A stretch of DNA of 64,000 bases, taken from assembly GCA_963678775.2 (NCBI GenBank), contig CAXXGR010000010.1, positions 1 through 64,000 on the forward strand, read 5' to 3'. Below are positions 16,065 through 25,023 of this stretch, piece by piece; the stretch's first letter is position 1, and the number at the start of each line of letters is the position of its first letter. The DNA comes from JBFHIJ01 sp963678775. Its GTDB lineage: Bacteria; Bacteroidota; Ignavibacteria; Kapaibacteriales; UBA2268. The notes beneath the pieces were generated by a model. The model saw nothing but the letters and a program-made list of their open reading frames with translations. It made no database searches and was not told the DNA's origin. Made by a program: the position numbers and the translations under genes.

Positions 16065-17795
16065 ATGAAATTATTTGCTTCATTAATACTCGCAATTACT
16101 TTATGCTTGAGCAGCGTTTTTGCCCAATCGGCAGCTGACCAAGTTAGAAGTAACTTGGCAAACCAGGATTATGAAAAGGCTGCTGAGTTTATCGACAAAG
16201 CAATTGAAGAAAACAGAAAAGATCTTGATCTGCATTTGACTTGTGGTGACATCTATTTTGAATTGGAACAATATCAAAAAGCTTTGAAACTCTATGAAAA
16301 GGCCGATGATTTAGATGGCGACGTTCCAAAAATAATGTGCAAAATAGCTAATACTTTGTCTCATCTAAACCAGCACGATAAAGCGATGAAAGTTCTTTAT
16401 GATGCAATAGATGAAGATGAAAAGAATATCAATACATGGTTGCAGTTAGGTAAGTCGCTAATTATGGCAGATTCTCTAAAAGCTGCAGAGTTGAAGATTA
16501 CCAGAGCGAAAGCAATGGATGATTCTAATCCTGAAACATATATTGTATTAGGTGATTTGTATTTTGCTAAAAGAGTTTATCAGTTAGCTTGTACTAACTA
16601 CGAAGAAGCTCTCAAATTAGATAAAAAAAATGTGCAGGCAAGAATTAATCTCGCAATAGGTTATGGTAAAATGGCCAATGTTGAGATGGATAAAGATTTG
16701 AGAAACGAACTTTTCTTAAAATCATTAAAAGAGTGGAATGCAATTACTCAGCAAGATCCAAAAAATGCAAAAGCATTTTACGAACAAGGTCGTATATTCT
16801 TTTATGCAAAAAGATATAAAGAATCAGCCAGCTCTCTTCTTAGATATGTAGATTTGAGACCATCCGGATCTTTTGGGCGTTGGATGCTTGCTCAATCACT
16901 TTACGAAATAGGTGCTTGCGATTCTGCAAGAACTCACCTTGAAATATCTTCACAGGAGATAGATTCTGTAAAAACAAAAGCTAAATTACTTTTGGCTCGT
17001 TGCTTTTACGATAAAAAAGAATATGCAGAAGCAGTAGATGCTTATGCGGTAGTAGCTGCAACTGAAGAGTTAGAAATGAAAGATGTGCGTAGCTACGGTA
17101 CTGCCTCTCTTTTTGCAGGTGATACCACAAAAAATATTGAACTTTGGAATAAAGCAATAGATATGGATCCTGAAGGAAACTGTAAACTCATGTATTTCCT
17201 TGGTTCTCAGTTAAACCGCATGAAACGTTATTCTGATGCTGTAGAAATTCTAAAAAGAAGATTAGCTACCACTACTTGTACAGATGATTTGTCAGAAACA
17301 AATTATTCAATAGGAACAGCAATGTTTTTTGACGAAACTACAGATTCTGTAGTATCTAACAGAGCAATGGAAGCTATGCCATATCTCCAAAAAGCTGTAG
17401 AGCTTGATTCAACTAATCTATGGGCTGTATTATACTTAGGTGATGTTTATGCCGCATTGGACTCAACAAGTAAGGCGCAAGAAACATTTGCTTCTGCGAT
17501 AGCAGCTGCACAACAAGATACCACATCAAGAACTAATAAAAGTGTATTGCGTTCCGGTTACTTCAAATTGACCAATATGGAATTAGAAGCTAAAAACTGG
17601 TCCGGTGTTATTAAAACTGCAAAAGAGTGGAGTGATTTCAACTCAGAATCAGAATATGCATATTTGTTTTTAGCTTTTGGCTACCAAGGTCAACAAAATA
17701 TTGAAGCAGCATGCTCAGCATATAGAAAAGTGTTGAGAATTAACCCTAAAAACATGACAGCATCTAAGAATTTAAATGCATTACAGTGTAAATAA
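16065..17795 (+). CDS. Secreted tetratricopeptide-repeat protein
   Basis: 576 residues with a cleavable signal peptide ending LSSVFAQS, so periplasmic. From about residue 30 to the end it is made of TPR helices (for example YEKAAEFIDKAIEENRKDLDL, YQKALKLYEKADDLDGD, DKAMKVLYDAIDEDEKNINTW, and ENIEAACSAYRKVLRINPKN-like units at the C-terminus), perhaps 11-13 repeats. It forms a two-gene unit with the PstS-like lipoprotein and ends in a strong terminator. TPR proteins at this position are usual for the exb-ton loci of the phylum. The exact partner is unknown. Confidence 0.88.
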   Translation: MKLFASLILAITLCLSSVFAQSAADQVRSNLANQDYEKAAEFIDKAIEENRKDLDLHLTCGDIYFELEQYQKALKLYEKADDLDGDVPKIMCKIANTLSHLNQHDKAMKVLYDAIDEDEKNINTWLQLGKSLIMADSLKAAELKITRAKAMDDSNPETYIVLGDLYFAKRVYQLACTNYEEALKLDKKNVQARINLAIGYGKMANVEMDKDLRNELFLKSLKEWNAITQQDPKNAKAFYEQGRIFFYAKRYKESASSLLRYVDLRPSGSFGRWMLAQSLYEIGACDSARTHLEISSQEIDSVKTKAKLLLARCFYDKKEYAEAVDAYAVVAATEELEMKDVRSYGTASLFAGDTTKNIELWNKAIDMDPEGNCKLMYFLGSQLNRMKRYSDAVEILKRRLATTTCTDDLSETNYSIGTAMFFDETTDSVVSNRAMEAMPYLQKAVELDSTNLWAVLYLGDVYAALDSTSKAQETFASAIAAAQQDTTSRTNKSVLRSGYFKLTNMELEAKNWSGVIKTAKEWSDFNSESEYAYLFLAFGYQGQQNIEAACSAYRKVLRINPKNMTASKNLNALQCK

Positions 17796-17817
17796 TAGTT
17801 AATTGTTAAGAAGAAAT

Positions 17818-17846
17818 GGAGACTTTGTTGAAAAGTCTCCTTTTTT
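17818..17846 (+). terminator. Terminator after the TPR gene
   Basis: GGAGACTTT / AAAGTCTCC 9-bp stem, five-base loop, six T residues. Confidence 0.95.
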
Positions 17847-17849
17847 CGT

Positions 17850-17881
17850 TTTGTATATTTCCTAAATCATTAGTATCTTTG
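17850..17881 (+). promoter_or_regulatory. Promoter of the yceD-rpmF-fatty-acid cluster
   Basis: TTTG at 17850-17853, a 20-base spacer, TATCTTTG at 17874-17881: an exact match to the Bacteroidota TAnnTTTG box with ideal spacing. It lies directly after the preceding terminator and 30 bases before the ATG. Confidence 0.75.
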
Positions 17882-17910
17882 CAAGATACATTTTAAGCGG
17901 AAGTGTAAAA

Positions 17911-18441
17911 ATGTTACAAATAATGGTCAAAGGCATAAGTGATGGTTCGTATGATATAAATACCAGCTGTGCCGTAGGAAGATTGAAAGGTATATTCCCT
18001 GAGTTTTTCGGCGAAGTAACGCTGGAAGGAAGTCTAAAAGTATTAGGCAAAAGGTATACCGTAGTTGCCAAAGTAAGCTGTATGTCTAAATTACTTTGTG
18101 ATGTCTCCTTAGAGGACTATAAGGAAGAAATTAGCGCAGAGATTGAAATCGCTTACCTAGCAAATACTGACTTGTATTATGCACGTCAGGAAGAAGGTGA
18201 TGATAACTTTGGTAAAGACATAGTTATCCATGAAGATGATAAGTTCATTGATTTGACTGATGAAGTAGTTCAGCAGCTAAATGTCTCGCTACCAATGAAA
18301 CGAGTCTCTCCAAAATATAGAGATAAAGACTTGGAAGATATTTATCCGGAATATACGGATACCAATACAAAAGAAAATAAAGACCAAACTGAAGATATAG
18401 ACGAAAGATGGTCAGCATTAAAGAAATTAAAACTTAATTAG
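17911..18441 (+). CDS. YceD/DUF177 family protein
   Basis: 176 residues, family DUF177 (YceD), found beside rpmF in most bacteria and implicated in 23S rRNA or ribosome assembly. Visible features: GTVEGSLKVLGKRYTVVAKVSCM-like central strand region (residues about 30-60, GEVTLEGSLKVLGKRY), then CDVSLEDYKEEISAEIEIAY, with the two conserved Cys of the family (near residues 60 and 65), and an acidic middle IDLTDEVVQQLNVSLPMKRV. The C-terminal tail is acidic and variable. rpmF follows after 23 bases. Confidence 0.88.
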   Translation: MLQIMVKGISDGSYDINTSCAVGRLKGIFPEFFGEVTLEGSLKVLGKRYTVVAKVSCMSKLLCDVSLEDYKEEISAEIEIAYLANTDLYYARQEEGDDNFGKDIVIHEDDKFIDLTDEVVQQLNVSLPMKRVSPKYRDKDLEDIYPEYTDTNTKENKDQTEDIDERWSALKKLKLN

Positions 18442-18464
18442 ATAATTACAAAAGGGAAGGAACA

Positions 18465-18641
18465 ATGCCACATCCTAAGAGAAAAACTTCGAAAACTCGC
18501 AGAGACAAAAGACGTACTCACTACAAAGCAACACCAAAGACAATGAATACTTGTCCTCAATGTGCGTCTCCTAAATTGTCTCATGCAGCATGCCCTGAAT
18601 GCGGATATTACAACGGACGTAAAGTAATTGCTGCTGTTTAG
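18465..18641 (+). CDS. rpmF: Ribosomal protein bL32
   Basis: 58 residues, complete. The basic N-terminus MPHPKRKTSKTRRDKRRTHY is characteristic of bL32. It ends with a zinc ribbon: CPQC near 30-33 and CPEC near 43-46, so this is the zinc-binding form. AAGGGAAGGAAC precedes the ATG. The order yceD-rpmF-plsX is the standard one. Confidence 0.97.
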   Translation: MPHPKRKTSKTRRDKRRTHYKATPKTMNTCPQCASPKLSHAACPECGYYNGRKVIAAV

Positions 18642-18653
18642 TATTCATATTTT

Positions 18654-18692
18654 AAAAAGTACCTGCTATTTTAAGTAGCCGGTACTTTTTTT
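18654..18692 (+). terminator. Terminator between rpmF and plsX
   Basis: AAAAAGTACC / GGTACTTTTT outer stem (10 bp) with an inner GCTA / TAGC extension and a run of T residues. Readthrough must reach plsX, because I see no clear promoter in the 30 bases that remain before its ATG. Confidence 0.85.
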
Positions 18693-18722
18693 ATTAATAA
18701 TAAACTGAGGTTTATTTTTCAA

Positions 18723-19739
18723 ATGAACTCAAATGACAACAAAGTTATTAAAATAGCCATAGATGCGATGGGTGGGGATTTCTCTCCACTAAATGAAGTT
18801 ATCGGCGGCATTAATGCATTAAAAAATAAACCAAACCTAGAAGTTATTTTTGTCGGTGACGAAACCCAAATCAAAAAAGCTATCTCTGAGCAAGGATATA
18901 CCGGCAGTAGCTATTCTATTTTGCATAGCACTCAAATAGTTTCCATGAAAGATGACCCTTCCGTAGCATTAAAATCTAAAAAAGATTCTTCTTTATTTAA
19001 AGGTATCGAGCTTGTCAAAAATGGTGAGGCTGACGGATTTGTTTCTGCCGGCAATACTGGTGCCGTTATGTCTACTTCTACTATCTTACTAGGTAGAATA
19101 AAAGGAGTTGGCAGACCGACTATTGGTACTTTCATGCCTTCAATGAAAGACCAACCTTCTTTACTTTTAGATGTTGGTGCTTCAGTAGACCAAAAAAGTA
19201 GATTCCTTTATGAATATGCTATTATGGGGTCCATATATGTAGAGCATATACTGGGAATAACTAATCCAAAGATTGGCTTGCTTAGCGTTGGCGAAGAGCC
19301 ATCAAAAGGCACAGAAGAAGTTAAGCTTGCAAATAAAATATTGCAGGAAAGCGAACTTAATTTTATAGGAAACGTAGAAGGTAGAGATATCCTTGCCGGA
19401 ACTTCAGACATTATAGTTTGCGACGGATTTACAGGCAATGTGATATTAAAATTTGCAGAGAGTTTTCTCTCGATACTTAAGAGCAAAATAAAAGATTTTT
19501 CTGAAAGAGGGATTTTTAATAAATTGAAGGTCGCTCTAATGATACCAACTTTAAAAGCGGTATTAAAAGACTTTGATTATCAAAATTACGGTGGCGTTCC
19601 TCTACTTGGTGTAGATGGTAATATAATAATTGGACATGGGAAATCGTCTCCGATAGCCATTGAAAATATGATTCTCAGAGCCTTAGAGATGACTCAAAAA
19701 GAGCTTACTCAAAAGCTCTATGAAGCATTGAACAAATAA
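18723..19739 (+). CDS. plsX: Phosphate acyltransferase PlsX
   Basis: Makes acyl-phosphate from acyl-ACP for phospholipid synthesis; peripheral membrane enzyme. 338 residues, full length. Motifs: IAIDAMGGDFSP at the N-terminus, GFVSAGNTGAVM near 105, RPTIGTFMPS, LLLDVGAS, VEGRDILAGTSDIIVCDGFTGNV near 220, and YGGVPLLGVDGNIIIGHG near 295. It opens the plsX-fabH-fabD-fabG-acpP-fabF block, six bases upstream of fabH. Confidence 0.97.
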   Translation: MNSNDNKVIKIAIDAMGGDFSPLNEVIGGINALKNKPNLEVIFVGDETQIKKAISEQGYTGSSYSILHSTQIVSMKDDPSVALKSKKDSSLFKGIELVKNGEADGFVSAGNTGAVMSTSTILLGRIKGVGRPTIGTFMPSMKDQPSLLLDVGASVDQKSRFLYEYAIMGSIYVEHILGITNPKIGLLSVGEEPSKGTEEVKLANKILQESELNFIGNVEGRDILAGTSDIIVCDGFTGNVILKFAESFLSILKSKIKDFSERGIFNKLKVALMIPTLKAVLKDFDYQNYGGVPLLGVDGNIIIGHGKSSPIAIENMILRALEMTQKELTQKLYEALNK

Positions 19740-19745
19740 TAAAAT

Positions 19746-20759
19746 ATGGATAATATTAGAAATAGAATTATGCCAGCAACAATTACTTCGATAGCACATT
19801 ATTTACCTCCTGATATTTATACTAATGAATATTTTGAGGAATTTCTCGATACTAACCATGAATGGATTATGGCAAGAACCGGTATCGCTGAACGACGTTT
19901 TGCTAAAGATGGTGGTACTAGTGATTTAATGGTGCCAGCCGCAGAGGAATGTATTAAGCGCAGAGGAATTGCCAAAGAAGATATTGATATGGTAATTTGT
20001 GCTACAGTTACTCCCGATCACCAATTCCCTAATACAGCTGCTGTCTGCCAAGATAAACTTGGTTTGCCAAATGCTTGGGGATATGATATTAGCGCTGCTT
20101 GCTCCGGTTTTATCTTTTCACTAATTAATGCTGTGAAAATGGTTGAATCCGGTGTAGCTCGTAACGTACTCCTGCTTGCAGGTGATAAAATGAGCTCTGT
20201 TGTAGATTTTAAAGACAGAACTCAAGCTGTTCTTTTTGGCGATGGTGCTGCAGCATGCTTAATCGAAATGTCTGATGACCCTGAACTTGGAGTGAAGGAT
20301 CAAATATTACATATTGATGGCAATGGCGGTCAGTACTTGAAGCAAGTAGCAGGTGGTTCTTTTAAACCCGCATCGCACGAAACTGTTGATGCAGGTGAAC
20401 ACTTTATTTATCAAGACGGACAGAATGTATTTAAAGCTGCTGTAAAAGGCATGGCTGATGTATCTACAGAAATTATGGATAAAAATGGTTTGACTTCTGA
20501 TGATATAAATTGGCTTGTGCCACATCAGGCAAATCTTAGAATTATTTCTGCTACAGCTCAAAGAATGGGCTTAGATCCTGAGAAAGTCATGATTAATATT
20601 GATAAATATGGCAATACAACTGCCGGAACTATCCCTATTTGCCTTTCAGAATGGTTAGATAACGGTAAGCTTCATAAAGGTGACAAACTTGTACTTTCAA
20701 GCTTTGGCGCCGGATTTACTTGGGGCTCGATTTACATGCGTTGGAATATGAATAAATAA
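19746..20759 (+). CDS. fabH: Beta-ketoacyl-ACP synthase III
   Basis: Starts fatty-acid synthesis by condensing acetyl-CoA (or a branched acyl-CoA) with malonyl-ACP. 337 residues from the first ATG. The ATG at 19770 (MPATITSIAHYLPP) fits the family N-terminus better and may be the true start. Catalytic triad in context: Cys in SAACSGFIFS, His in VPHQANLRI, Asn in YGNTTAGTIP. Also WIMARTGIAERR and LFGDGAAA. Located in the fab operon. Confidence 0.97.
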   Translation: MDNIRNRIMPATITSIAHYLPPDIYTNEYFEEFLDTNHEWIMARTGIAERRFAKDGGTSDLMVPAAEECIKRRGIAKEDIDMVICATVTPDHQFPNTAAVCQDKLGLPNAWGYDISAACSGFIFSLINAVKMVESGVARNVLLLAGDKMSSVVDFKDRTQAVLFGDGAAACLIEMSDDPELGVKDQILHIDGNGGQYLKQVAGGSFKPASHETVDAGEHFIYQDGQNVFKAAVKGMADVSTEIMDKNGLTSDDINWLVPHQANLRIISATAQRMGLDPEKVMINIDKYGNTTAGTIPICLSEWLDNGKLHKGDKLVLSSFGAGFTWGSIYMRWNMNK

Positions 20760-20768
20760 TATAGAGTT

Positions 20769-21698
20769 ATGAGTAAAGCACTATTATGTACAGGGCAGGG
20801 GTCTCAATATGTCGGCATGGTAAAAGACCTACACGACAAGTATCCCTTAGCAAAGGAATTGGTCAAAAAAGCTGATGAAGTTTTAGGCTTCGAGCTTAGT
20901 AAAATTTGCTTTCAAGGTCCGACTGAAACGTTGAAAGAAACTCGTTACACTCAGCCGGCGCTTTTCTTGCACTCTGCTGTTGCTTTTAATCTTATAAAAG
21001 ATAAATTAGACTTTTCTGTAGTAGCAGGTCACTCTGTTGGCGAATATGCTGCTTTGTATGCTGCAGGTGTTCTATCTTTCGAAGATGCAATTAAGTTAGT
21101 TGCTTTCAGAGGTGATTTGATGTTTTCAGCAGGCGAAGACGAGCCGGGCACAATGATGGCCGTGATCGGCGGAGCTGATGAAAAAGTAGAAGCAGCTTGC
21201 AACGAACTTACTAAGAATGGAAACGGTAACGTAGTAGTTGCTGCAAACTACAACTGCCCAGGGCAGTTAGTTGTTTCCGGCTCTGCTGAGTATCTACGAG
21301 AAAATGTAGCGGCTCTTAAAGCTGCCGGTGCTAAGATAGTAAAAGAATTGCCTGTAAGTGGTGCATTTCACTCACCGCTAATGCAACCTGCAAAAGAAAA
21401 ATTAGCAGAAGCAATAAACAATATTGAATTTAAAGATGCAAAAGTTCCGGTTTACTCTAATGTGCATGCTAAGCCAATAACAAATGCTATCGAAATAAAA
21501 GAAGCATTAATCGCTCAGCTTACAGCACCTGTAAAATGGACTCAATCATTGCAGGAAATGGATAAAGAAGGCATCGAACATTTTATCGAATTAGGACCGG
21601 GTGCTGTGTTGCAAGGTCTTGTAAAACGCACGCTTAAAGGTAAAACTATAAGTGGTTTTGATAAAGTCGAAGATGTGGAAAAATATATTGCAAGTTAA
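20769..21698 (+). CDS. fabD: Malonyl-CoA:ACP transacylase
   Basis: Loads malonyl groups onto acyl carrier protein. 309 residues. GQGSQYVGM at the N-terminus, catalytic Ser in GHSVGEYAA near residue 90, the conserved Arg in AFRGDLM, the His in GAFHSPLM, and SNVHAKPI near 235. Starts nine bases after fabH. Confidence 0.97.
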   Translation: MSKALLCTGQGSQYVGMVKDLHDKYPLAKELVKKADEVLGFELSKICFQGPTETLKETRYTQPALFLHSAVAFNLIKDKLDFSVVAGHSVGEYAALYAAGVLSFEDAIKLVAFRGDLMFSAGEDEPGTMMAVIGGADEKVEAACNELTKNGNGNVVVAANYNCPGQLVVSGSAEYLRENVAALKAAGAKIVKELPVSGAFHSPLMQPAKEKLAEAINNIEFKDAKVPVYSNVHAKPITNAIEIKEALIAQLTAPVKWTQSLQEMDKEGIEHFIELGPGAVLQGLVKRTLKGKTISGFDKVEDVEKYIAS

Positions 21699-21740
21699 AA
21701 GAATAAATATTTAACTTTAGTTTTGTCAACTTAGAAAAGT

Positions 21741-22493
21741 ATGATAATGGGAAACAGATTTGAAGGAAAAGTTGCTGTCGTTACAGGCGGATGCCGCGGT
21801 ATCGGTAAAGCAATAACAGAAAGATTTTTGCAGGAAGGAGCTAAAGTATATTCTTTTGATTATGTTGTGCCCGGCGAAGGCGAAACATTTATCGAAGATA
21901 CCGCTTTAGCAGTAAACGCAAAATGTGTACAAACTGACGTTACAAAATCTGAATCTGTAACTAACTCTTTTGATACAGTTATCAAAGCAGAAGGAAGAGT
22001 TGATATATTAGTTAATAACGCAGGCGTTACACGCGACAATCTACTAATGAGAATGTCTGAAACAGAATGGGATCAAGTCTTAGACACTAACTTAAAAGGC
22101 ACATTTATTTGTACAAAAGCTATTACAAGACAAATGATGTCTCAAAGAAGTGGAAGGATTATCAATGTTGGTTCTATCGTTGGTTCTACCGGGAATGCAG
22201 GTCAATCAAACTACGCATCATCTAAAGCGGGAGTGATTGGATTTACAAAATCAGTAGCTCAAGAGCTTGCATCTCGTAACATATTGTCTAATGTAGTAGC
22301 ACCGGGATTTGTAGAAACCCCGATGACAGACAAATTGACAGATGAACAAAAGAAAGCGTATGCAGCAAACATTCCGCTAAAAAGAGCAGCTAAACCGGCA
22401 GATATTGCTAATGTAGTAGCTTTTTTAGCATCTGATGATGCATCTTACGTAACCGGTCAAGTTATTCATGTTGACGGTGGATTAGCACTTTAG
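21741..22493 (+). CDS. fabG: 3-oxoacyl-ACP reductase
   Basis: NADPH-dependent reduction of beta-ketoacyl-ACP; short-chain dehydrogenase fold. About 250 residues. Cofactor loop VTGGCRGIGKA, NNAGVTRD, catalytic Ser in NVGSIVG, and the YASSKAG Tyr/Lys pair. It ends with TGQVIHVDGGLAL, as in FabG. A second ATG six bases in (MGNRFEGK) may be the real start. The context between fabD and acpP makes FabG the firm choice among SDR enzymes. Confidence 0.96.
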   Translation: MIMGNRFEGKVAVVTGGCRGIGKAITERFLQEGAKVYSFDYVVPGEGETFIEDTALAVNAKCVQTDVTKSESVTNSFDTVIKAEGRVDILVNNAGVTRDNLLMRMSETEWDQVLDTNLKGTFICTKAITRQMMSQRSGRIINVGSIVGSTGNAGQSNYASSKAGVIGFTKSVAQELASRNILSNVVAPGFVETPMTDKLTDEQKKAYAANIPLKRAAKPADIANVVAFLASDDASYVTGQVIHVDGGLAL

Positions 22494-22545
22494 AGTATTT
22501 TATATATATAGTTTATTTTAATATTTTTTGTTCTAGGAGTATATC

Positions 22546-22779
22546 ATGGCTATTCTAGCAAGAGTAAAAGAAATCATCGTTAACAAATTAGGTGTTGAAG
22601 AATCTCAAGTTACACTTGAAGCTTCTTTCACTAAAGATTTAGGTGCTGACTCTTTGGATACAGTTGAACTTATCATGGAATTCGAAAAAGAATTCGATAT
22701 TACTATTGAAGATAACGAAGCCGAAAAAATCCAAACAGTTGGTGATGTAGTTAGTTTCTTAGAAGCTAATAACAAGTAA
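22546..22779 (+). CDS. acpP: Acyl carrier protein
   Basis: 77-residue acidic carrier. The phosphopantetheine attachment Ser lies in LGADSLDTVELIMEFE near residue 38. CTAGGAG precedes the ATG with good spacing. The 152-base gap before fabF carries three inverted repeats (see separate entry), which could set expression of this very abundant protein apart from fabF. Confidence 0.98.
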   Translation: MAILARVKEIIVNKLGVEESQVTLEASFTKDLGADSLDTVELIMEFEKEFDITIEDNEAEKIQTVGDVVSFLEANNK

Positions 22780-22782
22780 TTG

Positions 22783-22868
22783 GTTTCTAAATTAGAAATT
22801 AGAGACTTTTGAAAAGTCGGCTTTTTGATATTAGTTAGGGTGTTCACTTTGCAGTGCAATACCCTGAC
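22783..22868 (+). repeat. Three consecutive inverted repeats between acpP and fabF
   Basis: TTTCTAA/TTAGAAA at 22783-22797; GACTTTTGAAAAGTC at 22804-22818, followed by GGCTTTTT (a weak terminator); and a long hairpin at 22834-22868. In the long hairpin GTTAGGGTGTT pairs with AATACCCTGAC and, past one bulged C, CACT pairs with AGTG. The long hairpin has about 15 base pairs (two G-U) and no T-tract after it. Roles as attenuator or mRNA processing/stability element are inference. Confidence 0.65.
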
Positions 22869-22931
22869 TTAATTATAAAAGCCCCGAAGATAATTAATTG
22901 TAATGTGTAAAGATAACAACGGCGAGATATT

Positions 22932-24182
22932 ATGCCGAAATACGATTTCCCACGTGTAGTGATTACCGGTCTTGGCGCTGTTACACCTATCGGTAATAAT
23001 ATAGAAGAGTTTTGGAATGCAATGATGGAAGGAAAGAGCGGAGCCGCAATGATTGCCGGGTTCGACGCTTCTGAGTTTAAAACTCGATTTGCATGCGAAT
23101 TAAAAGATTTCGATGCTGAGAAGTATCTGCATAGAAAAGAAAAACAGCGCATGGATCCTTTTACTCATTATGCTATTGCAGCTGCTTCTATGGCTGTAGA
23201 GGATGCAGCTCTTGACTTAGAGTCCTTAGACAGAGAAAGAGTAGGGGTTGTTTTTGGTTCCGGTATAGGTGGTATGTGGACATATCATCATCAGCAGGAA
23301 CAATTATACAAAAGAGGAAAACCGGATAGGATTTCTCCTTTCTTTGTGCCTATGATGATTTCTGACATTGCTGCTGGTCAAATTGCAATCAGATTTGGAT
23401 TTAAAGGTCCAAATTACGGTACCATCTCTGCATGTTCCACATCATCCCACGCTATAGCTGATGCCCTTATGTTACTTCAAAGAGGCAACGCTGACATGAT
23501 GATTTGTGGTGGTAGTGAGGCTGCTATTTGCCCTATGGGGGTTGGTGGTTTCAACTCAATGCAAGCTCTTTCAACCAGAAACGATGACCCTGCTACTGCT
23601 AGCCGTCCATTTGATAAAAACAGAGACGGATTTGTAATGGGCGAAGGTGGTGGCGTGCTTGTGCTTGAAACTTTAGAGCATGCCAGAAAACGCGGTGCAA
23701 AAATCTATGCTGAATTAGCTGGCTTTGGTCTTACTGATGATGCTCATCATATCACGGCTCCTTCTTTGGATGGCCCTACGAGATCAATGAAACTTGCTAT
23801 AGAAGACGCAGGTCTCAAACCTGAAGATATAGATTATTTGAATGCTCATGGTACTTCTACTCCGCATAACGACAGAAATGAGACTGCCGCTATCAAAGAA
23901 GTATTTGGAGATTATGCTTATAAATTAGCTATTAGTTCTACTAAATCTATGACCGGTCACCTTTTGGGTGCTGCCGGAGCGATAGAAGCTGTCGCTACTA
24001 CGTTGGCTATTAAGAATAGTAAAATTCCTCCTACGATTAATATCGTTGAGCCTGATCCGGAATGTGACTTGAATTATACACCTAATAACCCAATTAACAA
24101 AGAAATAAAGGCTGCTATCAGCAATACTTTTGGGTTTGGTGGTCACAATGCTACATTATGTTTTAAAAAATTTGAAGACTAA
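22932..24182 (+). CDS. fabF: Beta-ketoacyl-ACP synthase II
   Basis: Elongating condensing enzyme of fatty-acid synthesis. 416 residues. RVVITGLGAVTPIG at the N-terminus, active-site Cys in SACSTSSHAI near residue 168, the His residues in NAHGTSTPHND and SMTGHLLGAAGA, and NTFGFGGHNATL at the end. Starts after the structured gap behind acpP; rnc follows after eight bases. Confidence 0.97.
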   Translation: MPKYDFPRVVITGLGAVTPIGNNIEEFWNAMMEGKSGAAMIAGFDASEFKTRFACELKDFDAEKYLHRKEKQRMDPFTHYAIAAASMAVEDAALDLESLDRERVGVVFGSGIGGMWTYHHQQEQLYKRGKPDRISPFFVPMMISDIAAGQIAIRFGFKGPNYGTISACSTSSHAIADALMLLQRGNADMMICGGSEAAICPMGVGGFNSMQALSTRNDDPATASRPFDKNRDGFVMGEGGGVLVLETLEHARKRGAKIYAELAGFGLTDDAHHITAPSLDGPTRSMKLAIEDAGLKPEDIDYLNAHGTSTPHNDRNETAAIKEVFGDYAYKLAISSTKSMTGHLLGAAGAIEAVATTLAIKNSKIPPTINIVEPDPECDLNYTPNNPINKEIKAAISNTFGFGGHNATLCFKKFED

Positions 24183-24190
24183 GCCTATAA

Positions 24191-24988
24191 ATGAAAGAAA
24201 TACTTCAACAGATTTATGATGGCATTTTTAGGTTCAAGCCGCTAAAGAAATTTATAAATAGCGAATCCAACCATAGGGAACTATTCCCTGTGGTTGGTTT
24301 TTTAAATGCAGGTCAGAAACAAAATCTTGAAACTGCTTTAGGTATTAAAATAAATAAAGTAGAGTACTTCGAGCAAGCGTTGATTCACAGATCTTATGTG
24401 CAGGTGCTTGGCAAAAAGGAAGCATACTCTAATGAGCGGTTAGAATTTCTTGGCGATGCTATACTTGGTATGTTAGTGGCAGAGTATTTATTTTCTCTGC
24501 ATATTAAAATACCTGAGGGCGAACTTACTAAAATGAGAGCTAGGTTAGTCAATAAAAAATCATTGACAGTGTGTGCCATCGACTTGAAACTCGATGATTT
24601 TTTAATGATGAGCTATAGTTGCCAAAATTCCTTGATGCTAGGTAATGATGCAGTGCTTGGAGACGCTATGGAAGCGATAATTGCGGCTGTTTACCTTGAC
24701 TCAGGCATTGAAGCGGCTAATGATTTTATTTTGAATAGATTAATTCCTACACTTTTAAGTAAAAGTGTTTTGGAAGATACAAATTATAAAAGTAAATTGC
24801 TTGAAACTGTTCAGGCAAATGGAAAAGAAGCTCCTTCTTATTCTGTAATTGAAGCTACAGGCCCCGATCATGATAAATCATTTAAAGTCGGTGTTTACGT
24901 AGAAGGAAATCTGCTTGCTATCGGGACAGGCAAAAGCAAAAGAAGCGCTGAGCAAGATGCAGCTCTTAAAGCTTTAGATATTAAGTAA
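24191..24988 (+). CDS. rnc: Ribonuclease III
   Basis: Cleaves double-stranded RNA, including rRNA precursors. 265 residues, somewhat longer than the E. coli enzyme because of about 35 extra N-terminal residues. The signature NERLEFLGDAILGML lies near residue 79. The second metal-site region is LGDAMEAIIAAVYLDSG. A C-terminal double-stranded RNA-binding domain ends in KSKRSAEQDAALKAL. The fabF-rnc order is common in this phylum. Confidence 0.97.
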   Translation: MKEILQQIYDGIFRFKPLKKFINSESNHRELFPVVGFLNAGQKQNLETALGIKINKVEYFEQALIHRSYVQVLGKKEAYSNERLEFLGDAILGMLVAEYLFSLHIKIPEGELTKMRARLVNKKSLTVCAIDLKLDDFLMMSYSCQNSLMLGNDAVLGDAMEAIIAAVYLDSGIEAANDFILNRLIPTLLSKSVLEDTNYKSKLLETVQANGKEAPSYSVIEATGPDHDKSFKVGVYVEGNLLAIGTGKSKRSAEQDAALKALDIK

Positions 24989-25023
24989 ACAATTTTCATA
25001 ACTAATATAAATAGTGATGCGGT

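Noticed and set aside
22844..23152. 102-codon minus-strand open frame across the fabF start
   Set aside because: It is antisense to the conserved start of fabF and to the hairpin region.
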